64,000 nt of DNA, taken from positions 60,710,101 through 60,774,100 of the forward strand of contig CM037589.1 of the NCBI GenBank assembly GCA_021018995.1, read 5' to 3'. Positions within the stretch are counted from its first letter, which is position 1; every line of letters starts with the position of its first letter. Under the pieces are notes generated by a model. The model was not told the origin of the DNA. It was given only the letters and a program-made list of their open reading frames with translations, and did not search any database. The position numbers and the translations under genes were made by a program. Positions 38,701 through 50,700 of the stretch are shown here, in pieces. This DNA comes from Chloranthus sessilifolius. Lineage: Eukaryota; Streptophyta; Magnoliopsida; Chloranthales; Chloranthaceae.

Positions 38701-41700
38701 AGCTTCAAAAGTATTTGGTAGAGTGGGTTGGCGAGCCGAGTTACTTGGTTCATCAATGAGAGCTTTACAGTGTGCGCTCTGATACAATCGACCGGAATGA
38801 TATTCATACGTTACCAGATGCCGAGATTGTTTGGGTTAGTTGAAGGAAGTTCCACCAATCGGTCCCCTATACACTTGATCAGTACTACACACGTGTTTCA
38901 TCGGTGATGAAACATTTTCAGTCCGGGAGAATTGAGAGGACGCCGACATTGTGGACATCGGTTATGGACCGTATCGAGTGTACCGACATCGGAAGAAGCG
39001 AAACGACAGCCAGAACCAAGCCTAAAGAAGGATACAAGCTCAAAGCTCACGGCCCAAGATCGCTCGAGCGAGAGTGCTCCATAATAAGGGCCAAACTTTC
39101 GGCTAAAAGTCGCTCAAGCGACTTTTGGTCTCACTCGAGCGAGATGTTGAAGACGGCACACAGAAAATTCTCTGGATTAAGTCGCTCGAGTGAGCTTCAC
39201 TTGTCGCTCGAGCGAGATATGTCGAATTGTGTAAATTTTAGTTCTTTTCTCTATTTTTCCTTTGGATTCGAATGTCAATTTTAGGATAGTTTCGTAATAT
39301 TTATGTTTTAGGGTTATTCTGCTTTGAGGCAACCTATATAAGGTCTCTAAACAAACATTGTAAGGAGTTGACTGATTATTGAATGAAAAGCTATTGCTTG
39401 TGTGTGCTTGAAATGAGCCTCCACGAAGAGTGATTCTTCGTTTCTCAAGGAGGGTTTGGTGTGAAGCCCACAATCTATCATCTTTTCTATCTACCTCTTT
39501 GATTTATCTTTTAATTGCGTGCTAATCCCCACCAACCTCTTTCAGCCATCACCTCATATTGTCTCCCAAAATCTAACCCTAAATCTCATCACAATCATTT
39601 AACCAATTTGGACCATTAATTTGATCCGATCCCATAAAACCTAAATTCAGCCATCAAGCTTTTAAATACCCCAAAATTATAAGCCCTAGCCTTCATCTAA
39701 ACCATTGAATCGATTTGTTCCCAAGAACCCTAAATCGAACCGGCGATTCCATCGTTGATCTACGAGCAAGCCCTAATCTGGAAGTGGCTAGAGTTCAATC
39801 TCTAGGATCTCCCTTCCACGAGGCTAACGGATCTAGTGCATGGACTGGACCCTACCCGAACCCAAACGCGATCCTCCAAACGAAAAACTCCCTAAAGTAT
39901 GCACGTTATTTTCAAATTTATTGCTCAACTAATCTAGTTTAATTTCGGTAAATTCATCACTTCATAGTCATTCATGTAGTTTAGGGTTTTGTCCTGCGTC
40001 ACAATATTGCAAAGAATAGAAGGTAGGAATATTCTCCAACAGCTTTAGAAGCATCTCCAGGTCTCAGCTAGTGCATGATGCTCTAGTGTCAGTAGGAACT
40101 ACTCACCTAAAGTCCACTCCCTGATGGGTGAAGCTGGAGCTGGAGGGGGGTGAGTGAAGCTGTCCAGGTCTCAGCTAGTGCATGATGCTCTAGTGTCAGT
40201 AGGAACTACTCACCTAAAGTCCACTCCCTGATGGGTGAAGCTGGAGCTGGAGGGGGGTGAGTGGACTTCAATGGAAGCCTCCTCCCAAGTTAAAAAGGGT
40301 TCAGGGATCAGCTGTATAGTGTTTTTAACAAGACTACTTTCTCTCTCTTTTTCTAGCCTAACTAGAACCACAACATCTAAAGTTGAGGCTCTCGCTCTTC
40401 TCACAGATTCAAGCTACAGGCATACTTTCCAAACATAGTCACAAAAGTCTCCGACTTTTTCAAAAAATCTGAAAAAGTCGGCGACTTGCAGTCATCCCAA
40501 CTACATTGCCGATAAATCAGCCGAGTCGGCGACTCAGCCAATTAAGCGGTGATGTTTGTGAGGTGGTTCGATTTTTTTTCTGCTTTTTTCGTTTTGCCTA
40601 TTTTGTACAATTTTGCTCATTAAAACAATTATTATTAACTTGAAATATATTATGATGTATTTTTTATATTTTAAATTTCTTTATTTTTCCCAATTTTTCC
40701 GACTTAGACCGATTTTGACCGTTTATTGCTGATTTTTCCCAACTTAGAGCGTCGCTGATTTATTACCGACTCCCGACTTTGTGACTATGTTTCCAAAGAT
40801 TTTCTGGAGTGAGAGACTCCCAGAACACCCATGAGATGGCAATTTTCCACCATGGCATTTTTTCCAAATTTTCCAGAAAGTTCACCATTGTCTTTTCCTG
40901 AAGAAGGTACAGATAGTTTCTCAGGTCCACAATGAGGCCAACCTTGAAGCAGAAAAACATTGAATCATGGTGCTACTTGTAATTCTATCGTGAGTTGGGC
41001 GTGTATGCCCCAAATGTCGAACATATTTATGTTTTCCTCCATCTTTTAATAAGAGATTTTTAGGTTAATTATGATAGGAAAAAAGAAATCTGCTTAAATT
41101 CCCAGATTAGAGATGCAATGAGTCAGTAAGTGATGGTCTGAGCCAACTTTAACAATCTATAATTGTAATATGATAAGAGCATACAATAAGATGGCGAATC
41201 ACCATTGACGAACCAAGTGTGAACCATAACAAACTGCCACTCTCCACTATAGTAGGAAAACAAGCTGAAACTGCAAATCCATAAATTTAAGCAAATGGAT
41301 AGCTAAAGCATGATCAGTAAGCAGCATTCTTATACCACTTTCCATTGTAAAATAATCTATTAGTTTCTAAAAGACCTAATGCCTACTAGTGTAAGTGAAA
41401 AAGGCAACTAGCAATATGGTACTTACGAATTTTCAGTAAATTTCATGAGTGCACCCTCAGATGGTATCATCCCGATCAGAAAATTGGTTGAGACATTGCT
41501 TCAAAAAATTGAAAAGAAATTCAATTTGTAGTTGGAATTTCAGGGTAACTTTAAGTCAACAGAAGAACTAACATGTTGAGAAGAACTATGGCACTTACAA
41601 TGTTGAAAGTTTGGTTAAGTTTGCAAGAGATGAAGGTATAGATCCACTTAGAGAATTGCTGGAGATGTCCCTGTGGAGAGACAAATTGGCATGATGAGAT

Positions 41701-44700
41701 ATTAGAAAAAACTGACTCTATTTGACATTGAATCCTTGCACCATATTAAATAGAAAGCTTAAAATAACTGATAATATATCTTAAATGAAATGCAACTGAA
41801 CCATTCTCCTGAGTTGATAATGCGGGTCCCTCTTATGGAAGTATTGCCGAATGGGACAATGAACCGTTAACAATGTTTGACACTCCTACATTTAGAGGTG
41901 GAGGGATTGAAGGAAGAGGAGCTTCAAAATCCTACCAATCACTACAAGATGATATGGATTATACTATTTCTACCTTTGGGGGATTTAGTTTGCAAAATAC
42001 CGAAGATTCAACAACCAGTAACCCATGCCCAATCCCTCAACCAACCTACCCCCAACATGAAGACTTAGTTGGTCAAATTTTTGGAGGACCGACATTTCCA
42101 TATTACACTAACCCACACCCTATGTTAATGTCTCAATTTGAAGGGGAGACATAAGATCATGGGTATCAATATGGTCAACATTATAGGCAAAGTAGGCGCA
42201 CTAATGATGATGACGACGATGACGATGAACCACCAAGGAATTCAATGTGGCTTTAATTTAAGTTTTTTACTTACGATATGTTACGATCAATAGTCTACTA
42301 TGGTGGCTTTAATGTTATATTCATATACAATGTTAAGTTGAGAGGTTTTATATTTCTAAGGCGATAACATTCCCAAAGATGCATCAAAGAAGCCTTAAAT
42401 TATTTTTTAAAAATTTGAAAAAATTTGAAAACCATTAATATATTTTTCCAGAATTTTTGGATATTTTTGGGATTTAAAAAAAAAAATTGTACCAAGCCGA
42501 AACATTCAATGTACCAGCGATACATTGAATGTATCGGCCAATACGCCGGTACGTATCATCCAGAGACTTGGAAGATAAATCCCAGATTTCCGAGATTTTG
42601 ATTTATGCTCCTAACCGAAAATGCAATGTACAAAAGAAGCACGTGGGTAGAAATCACAGTCGCAAAGTAGGGAGTCGGCAATAAATCGGCAAGGGTCTAA
42701 GTCGGGAAAAATTGGCAAAAATCGGAAAAAAATCAGGGAAAATAAAGAAATTCAAAAAAATATATAAAGTATATCATAATATATTTCAAGTAAAAAATAC
42801 TGATATTAATGAACAAAATAGTACAAAACCTAAAGGTTTTTATGAAAAAACTGAACAAAATAGTCCAAAACCTGAATTTTTTTTCCCCTGAAGTATAAGT
42901 GAAAGAAAAAAGAAAAGGAAACATCACCAACTAACCGGCCCGAATATTGACTTGGCCGATTAATCGGCGATAAAGTCAGGATGACTGCAAGTTGCCAACT
43001 TTTTCCGATTTTTTGAAAAAGTTGGAGATTTCTGTGACTATACTAGAAATAATTCCAACAAATAGACCAGTAAAAAGAAACATTTAAGTTGCCAATAACA
43101 AGCAAAAAATGCCACCTCTAGCTGCATATTCAAATTATGCTCTAATATCGACAAAATATATATAATGCATAATTGAATTGAACAATACTAATGCATATTT
43201 TGTAAATTAATTTTATGCTGCAGATGCACAAGACAACCATATATAGCTTTCTGAATTAAAAATCTGCGACAACATTTATTCTGGATATAATAACTCACAG
43301 TGTCTGCAGTTCGGAAAGGTTTCCAAATTCGGCAGGAATCACTCCACTTATATAGTTACCTTGCAAATATCTGCAAAACAAGAGTTGGGGAAAACTTACT
43401 TCTGCATTATAGAAGAAGCAGATCTTCCAGTGACTACCAGTAAAATGTGAGAGAGAAATGCCAAGTGGAATGAAAATAAGCTCAAGCTTTTAGAGATGAA
43501 GTGGAGTCCTCCAATCACGGCACTAAACAGTTCATCACAAATATCTCAGTGCATTGAGATTTTCATGCAAATGACAGCCAGCTATAAACCAAACCTTCTG
43601 CAGAGAAGTCCTTCATCATTAGCAATGTACACTTACTATATGTTTGATCAATAAAGGCAACAAAGCCAAACAAAATGCTCATAGACACACGGCAACCACA
43701 TAGATTCCTTCTAGAGGCCATAACACTGCACCTAGGCCACCATTTCACCATTTAATTTGTGGATTACATTAGTAACAAGATCAGAGATATTATTAGTATG
43801 AGTAAATTGTTTTATGACAGTTTTCTTATTTTAGACAACTTTTTAATTATAGGCACTTTCATAGTTTAAATTACTTTTCCGTTCCTAAATTTTATGAAGG
43901 TTAGGGCATAGGGACTCTTTATAAATGCATGTTACAAATTTTGTGAAGTAAAATTTTTGGAATTGAAAAATAAGAACTTTACTTATATTGGGTCATTCAT
44001 GATGCAACTCTTGTAGGAAGTGTTAATATATTTCCTCCATGAAAATTTATGATAAAGATACCAACACCTGCACAGATATCTATGTAGTGTAGTGTCATTC
44101 AAACATTGATAATAGTGTTCAAACTAGTGTGCCTTTCAGAACCAGTGTGTTCTCTCGCTCCTGCTGTACAGGTTAGCCCCAGTAGCCAGCCTTAGGGCTG
44201 CAAAATGATTAGAGACCACCCCAATGCTAAGGTTCTCTGCAGTCTAAACCTGGTTCCACATTACATTAGGCTAGGGAGGGTGGGTGATAATATGATGGGG
44301 ACGCCGCCTAGAGGACCTGGGTTTCAAGCCGTACCAAGTGTACCGATGAAAGAAAAAGCGGCGGAGGAACCATGGAGCCTCAAGATTCACCGAGGAAAGG
44401 CCCTAGAGATCAGCCCATGAGGCACAAAAAGTCATCAGGCGACGGACATCCAAAGGCTTTGGACGGACGTCCGGAATTAGAGGGTCGCATTGTTAATGCG
44501 CGACGGACGTTCGGGGCATCACGGACGTTCGTGGATAGGCAACAGACGTCCGGGGTGCTCAGGACAGACGTTTGTGGAAATCTCCGCCCTGTGACTTAAG
44601 TGGCGTGTTTTGTCCTTTTTGTCCGGATTTTATTGCTTTGTGTCTAATTATAAGTTAGCACTTAGGGTAATTTCGTACTTTGTCATTTTAGGGATTATTC

Positions 44701-47700
44701 TCTTTGTAGTTACTATAAATTATACTTTTGTAAGCCATTTTTGGCACTTGTTGATTTAATGAAAATATATTTTGTATTTGGCTTGAGATGAGCTTAAAGA
44801 GAGTCTTCTTCCCCATGTGATTTTGGTGTGAGGCCCATGTTACTTTGATCTTCTCCTTTAATCCTTGCTCTTGCTTGATCTTCTTTTCTCTTTAATCTTT
44901 TGCATTCAATCTTCTCCCTTTCTATTGATCGTTCTCTCCCTTTCTATTGATCGTTCTAATCCCCAAACCCTAGATCTGGAATACCCTCAATGTTCATCCT
45001 CGTGGATCGAATCCGACCCTACACGTCGATCCACGATCGTTGTTGAGCTTGAGCGTATTCAACTCGTGTCATTGATCGCTTCCATTCAAAGCCCTAGCGA
45101 GGAACTCCCGATTCCACGAAGAACTACGATCCAACGTCCGACCTAGACGAAGCGAGAGTTCTCTCTCGGATCACCTCTTCCTCCATCCTAATAGATCTCG
45201 CACGTCGAATTGGACCCTATGCGAACCGAACATGGTCACCTAAGCGAAATCCCACGAAACCCAAGGTATAGCTTTAATTTGTGATTTAAGTGGTCAACTT
45301 AATTAGTTTAATTTTGATAAATTAGCATATCATGGGCATTCACGGATCTTAGGGTTGTTGTCCCGCGTTAGTTTTGATATCAAAGCTTAGGTTCTAGGTT
45401 AGGGCATATGTGTGTCATTTCGCTTTCGTTTGATTTTATTTCATTTGTGTGCACAACGTGTGTTTAATAAAAATTTTCACTCATTTGTGTATCATTTTAA
45501 CTTCAGTAAATTTTAAGTTCATTTATGTTCATCAAGTGTGCACATCTTGTGTTCAACAAAAGTCCTTATTCATGTTGGTTCACATGCGTAAGTCATTCCG
45601 ATGTCATTTGTGTCCTCGTTCGTGTGCACGTCATGTGTTTGTTAAAATTCATCTTTCATTGTTAGTTCATATTTGCATGACATATTGAATTTTGCACTTT
45701 ATTTCATTTGTGTGTTCGTAGTGTACACGCCTAGTGTTTGACAAAAGTCCTTATTCATTTTGGTTCACATGTGTATGTCATTCTGACGTTGTTTGTGTAG
45801 TCACATTTGTGTGTTCATTTATATGCGCATCTTGTGTTTGTTAAAATTACTCACTTATTGCATGGTCGCATTTGTGTGTTCATTTGTATGCACATCTCGT
45901 GTTTGATAAAATTGCTCATTCACTTGTGGGTCATAGTTGTTTGTTCGTTATAGAACCAGTGTTTAGTATGTCGTGATCACCATGGGTACGAGTGAGATTA
46001 CCGCTGTTCTTAGGAGCATCCATGCCACGATGATCGTGATGAATGAGAGGGAACTAGCCAAACAAGGAAACCGTTACACTCCAAATCCTAGGCGAAGTCC
46101 TGAAAGTCGTGATGACATTAGACTTAAGAGACACACCTATCATTGTAAACCCAAACATGATCTTGATAGAAAATCTCTAAGGTCTAGTCAAGTAGAAGTC
46201 CCGGATTTCAAGGGTATGGCGAGCCCTAACACCTTCGTGGAATGATTGTCTAGCATAGAAGAGTACTTTGTGTCTTATGATGTGTTGGATGGGTGTAAGG
46301 TCGATTTCGCCAAAACGAGGTTAGTGGGCCGCACTATAACCGATTAGAATGATGGGGAGTTTTGATGCAAGATAGCTCAATGTAAGCCCGTCACACGATG
46401 GGAGGACATGAAGGAGCGACTTACTGAGAAGTATGTTCTTTTCACGCACCGCCACCTCCTACGGTGTTTGAACGCTAAAATGGATAAGTGTCGTGGTTTT
46501 CGCAAGTTTGAGTCTAGGAGCGCCTACACTAAAAAGAGCTTTAATTTCGGGGTTCAACCATTGAAACCCGTGAGTACTCCTACGAATCCCCAAATTGATA
46601 ACGGAAAAGGAGCGAGCAATGACATCCCCAAAACTAATGGTCGCAACAAATGTTACAAGTGTCATGGATTTGAACACTTTGCATATCAATGCCCCACAAA
46701 ATTTCCCGCTCAAAATTTATTGATGAAAAGAGAGCGTTCTAAGCAGCTGGAAAATGTGAATGTGGGAGAGGATGTGTATGACCTTAGTACCGTGGTGAGT
46801 AAAGAGGAAATAGAGGAAATCGAAGAAAGTCTAGATTGCATTGAGGAGATTTTTATTTTCCTTGTGAGTAGTGATGTGGAGTCGCCCACACATGAGCCAA
46901 CTAAGTCACCCACACACAATTCGACCGAGTCATTTACACATGATTTGTTAGTGTCCATGGAGTCAGTTGAACACGAGTCCTTGTTGTTTGTAGAGTCAAG
47001 TGAACACGAGTCTGGTTGAACCGAGTACACACGAACCGATCAAGTCACTTACCCATCAGTCATTGGAGTCCGTTGAGTCGAGTCCATATGAGCAATTAGT
47101 GTCACCTGATTCGATCACACATGAGTCACTAGTGTTGATAGAGTCCACTACATGTGAGTCGTTAGCGTCGCATGCACATGAGAATATCGAGTCCATAGAT
47201 ACACATACACATCATAGTCTCGAGTTGCATACCGCTTCACATTTTGAGTCTTGTTATGAATCAAGTTTTGAGTCTCATTCCACATTGCATGCCGAAATTA
47301 CGCTTAAAATTAATTAGTGCAATGTAGATTACAAATTATGAGTGGATTTGCCTGTGAGCTTCAAGGAAATCCAAATAAGTGGCCATGAATTAGTTCGGGT
47401 TAGGCCTGAACGATTCCCATCGGGGATCACGAAGAAGTCTCAAACCCGCGTTGCCGGATCTTTTAGGATGGTGGCAAGGAGTAGACCTAAGGTTTATGTG
47501 CCTGAGCTACCTCAAGGTATGGGAGTTAGTTCAACACTCAATGTAGAAGAACTAATTCCTCATCTAAGCTCAACCCCACTTCCTAAAACTCCTTTTTAAA
47601 CGTCCTTTCTTTGCGCACCAATCCGATCCCACAAGCCTTATCTTTTCTTTCTCCGAGCAAGATGAGTAGCGAGGTCATCGAGAAGATTTCGGATGATTTG

Positions 47701-50700
47701 GTGGTCTTCACCCGCGACAGAGAGTTTCTGGTTTATGAGATAAAGATGGTTGGTAAGTCAACCTCCAAGAGTGCATGGGCCAATCATGAAAGAGTTGAAC
47801 GCTTGAGTTCATGTATTTCCGACCGATATCACGATCACACTTCATCGGTGGTGAAGACTTTCAAGTACGGGAGTGCTGATGGGAAACTTCATAAATATTT
47901 AGTAGAGTGGGTTGACAAGTCGGGTTGTTGGGTAGTCGAGACGAGGTTTACAGCGTGCGCCCCGACACAATCAACCCAGGTGAGGATCATACGACACCGA
48001 TTGTTTGGGCTAGTTGTGAGGAGTTCCACCGTTTGGGACCAGTACTACATGCGGATCTCATTGGAGATGAAACCTTTTGGGTCTGAGGGAATTGATGGGG
48101 ACGCCAACACCGACCGATGCCACGAGCCAGTTTCATCGGTGATGAAACATTTTGGGTATGGGAGAATTGATGGGGGCGCCGCCTAGAGGACCTAGGTTTC
48201 ATGCCATACCAGGTGCACCAACAAAAGAAGAAGCGGCGGAGGAACCATGGAGCCTCAAGATCCACCGAGGAAAAGCCCTAGAGATCAGCCCATGAGGCAT
48301 AAAAAGTCATCAGGCGACGAAAGTCCGAAGGCTTTGGACTGATGTTCGGAATTAGAGAGTCGCACTGTTAATGTGTGACCGACGTTCGTGGGTTTCACGG
48401 ACATTCGTGGATAGGCGACGGACGTCCATGGTACCCAGGACAGGCGTCTGTGAAAATCTCCGCCCTGCGACTTAAGTGACGTGTTTTGTCCTCTTTGTCC
48501 GGATTTTATTGCTTTTGTGTCTAATTGTAAGTAATCACTTAGGATAATTTCGTACTTTGTCATTTTAGGGATTATTCCCTTTGTAGTTACTATAAAGTAT
48601 ACTTTTGTAAGCCATTTTTGACACTTGTTGATTTAATGAAAATATGCTTTGCATTTAGCTTGAGATGAGCTTGAAGAGAGAATCTTCTTCCTCATGTGGG
48701 TTTGGTGTGAGGCCAAGGGTGTGAGGCCCATGTTACTTTGATCTTCTCCTTTAATCCTTGCTCTTGCTTGATCTTCTTTTCTCTTTAATCTTTTGCATTC
48801 AATCTTCTCCCTTTCTATTGATCGTTCTAATTCCCAAACCCTAGATCTAGAATGTCTTCAATGTTCATCCTCGTGGATCAAATCCGACCCTACTCGTAGA
48901 TCCACAACCGTTGTTGGGCTTGAGCGTATTCAACTCGTGTCATTGATCACTTCCGTTCAAAGCCCTAGCGAGGAACTCCCGATTCCACGAAGAATTACGA
49001 TCCAACGCCCGATCTAGATGAAGCAAGAGTTCTATCTCTCAGATCGCCTCTTCCGCCATCCTAACGGATCTCGCGCGTCGGATTGGACCCTACACGAATC
49101 GAACATTGTCACCTAAGCGAAATCCCGCGAAACCCAAGGTATCACTTTAATTTGTGATTTAATTGGTCAAATTAATTAGTTTAATTTCGGCAAATTAGCA
49201 TATCATGGGCATTCACGGATCTTAGGGTCGTTGTCCCGTGTCATAATAGCTCCTCCACATCCCAAGTGTGCCGCCCTAATAGGCGTGCAACACTAAGTAA
49301 ACCCAGCCAACCTACATTACTTACTAATGGTGGATAATCATCTTCTTAGAGGTACTAAATACAACTCCATGAATGAGTAAAATGGAGGTTGCGTTAATGA
49401 TAAAGATCTCCAAGGAAACCACAAAAAGAACAGGCGGAAGGATCTGAGTTAATTTTGCTTTAATTTCATTCACTTGGCTTTTGCACTGAATTACTTACCC
49501 TTATGGAAAAACATCTCTCTCAATGCTGAAGACAACAGAGAAGCTGGAACAATTCAATGACTATAAAAGAGCCAAAATCCCTGGAAACTCACTGAACTAC
49601 ATGATTGACAGATAATCCCAAATGACTAATTGCGAATGAGATATATCAAACTTGGTGAGTTTATCAGTAACCTGATTTGCTTCAAGTGTATACTAGAAAC
49701 CTCTCAATCCACATTTGCGATAAAAAGTCAAACATATTAAAAAATGGTAGGAAATCCTTAAACAGAGAAGAGGATACCTTATATTTCTAATTATGTGGCT
49801 TAGCCGTGTAGCACAATGGAAGGTTGAAAATATTGCAACCCCAAGGTCGCAGGTTCAAGCCCAGCTTACTTATATCAAAAAAAGAATCTAATTATGTCAA
49901 TACAGACTTCATCCATTAAGAATGAAGATCAGAGAGTCATGTTGAAATAAGGGAAAATAACAAAGAGATGGAAAAGATACTTTAGAGAGTTGTTAGGTGT
50001 GGAGTATGCGAGAGAAAGAAACCAACTGGGAGAACCAAATCAAGAGATGATTAACAGCATAAGTAAAAACAGCCTCAGTAATGATGCAGAAAAGGAAAGC
50101 ATCACGACCGTATCGTGTACCTATGGAGATATGAATTTTAATGAGTGGAAGTGCGCTTTGTTTGATCGACTAGATTGTTCAACATGATACTCAGGACAAG
50201 AAAATTTTCAAGAAAATTTAGAAAAAGCATTGTCGTCCATTTTTAAAAGAATTAAGGGAATATTCAAAATTGTACCAACCATAGAGTATTAAACTTCATG
50301 TTATGGAACTCAGTGAGAGAGCAAAGGAAGTGGGTCTAAGACAAATCAAATATTTTTTAGACCCAATTTATTTCCATGGTAGGAAGATCAACATTTGACA
50401 TTATTATCTTAATGATAAAATACAAGCAAAAACTTGATGAAAAGTTTGCATATGGTTATTATTGATTTGGACAAGACCGAGGATAGGGTGCCAAGTGTCA
50501 TGAGCGCAACGCCAGTGCGGCACCCTACTGACTGCACATTGAGGCCAACCTAGCCCACCATCAGCTCTGATATCACTCGTCCTGTGATGGGAACCTACAA
50601 TGCACGATCCTCTTGCAACCCATGGCACCTCCATCACCACAATTAACCATCGAAATGTACCCATCGTGTGTGTCTAGCACCTTCATGCCCCACTCAGCCT

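Larger units (their letters stand above)
34900..40001. mobile_element. Chimeric, internally inverted gypsy element with 5-bp TSD
   Basis: It is flanked by CAATA (34895-34899 and 40002-40006). Order: LTR minus (34900-35872), minus-strand tail and gag (36400-37289), primer site TGGTATCAGAGC on minus (37400-37411), partial LTR minus (37415-37897), then plus-strand linker and integrase end/chromodomain (37900-38759), purine tract (38921-38932), LTR plus (38933-40001). Both outer ends are U5-type LTR ends. The left LTR differs in subfamily from the other two LTR pieces, which match each other. Confidence 0.75.
44293..49243 (+). mobile_element. Complete non-autonomous gypsy element (4,951 bp)
   Basis: 5' LTR 44293-45370 and 3' LTR 48168-49243 start TGATGGGG and end GCGTTA/GTGTCA. 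The 5-bp TSD is TAATA (44288-44292 and 49244-49248), perfect. Primer site TGATATCAAAGC (45375-45386) resembles the initiator tRNA-Met site. The purine tract GGGTATGGGAGAAT ends at 48167. The 2.8-kb internal region carries Gag, a Ser/His/Glu-rich linker, an integrase C-terminus and chromodomain only. The two LTRs have diverged visibly, so the insertion is not recent. Confidence 0.9.
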
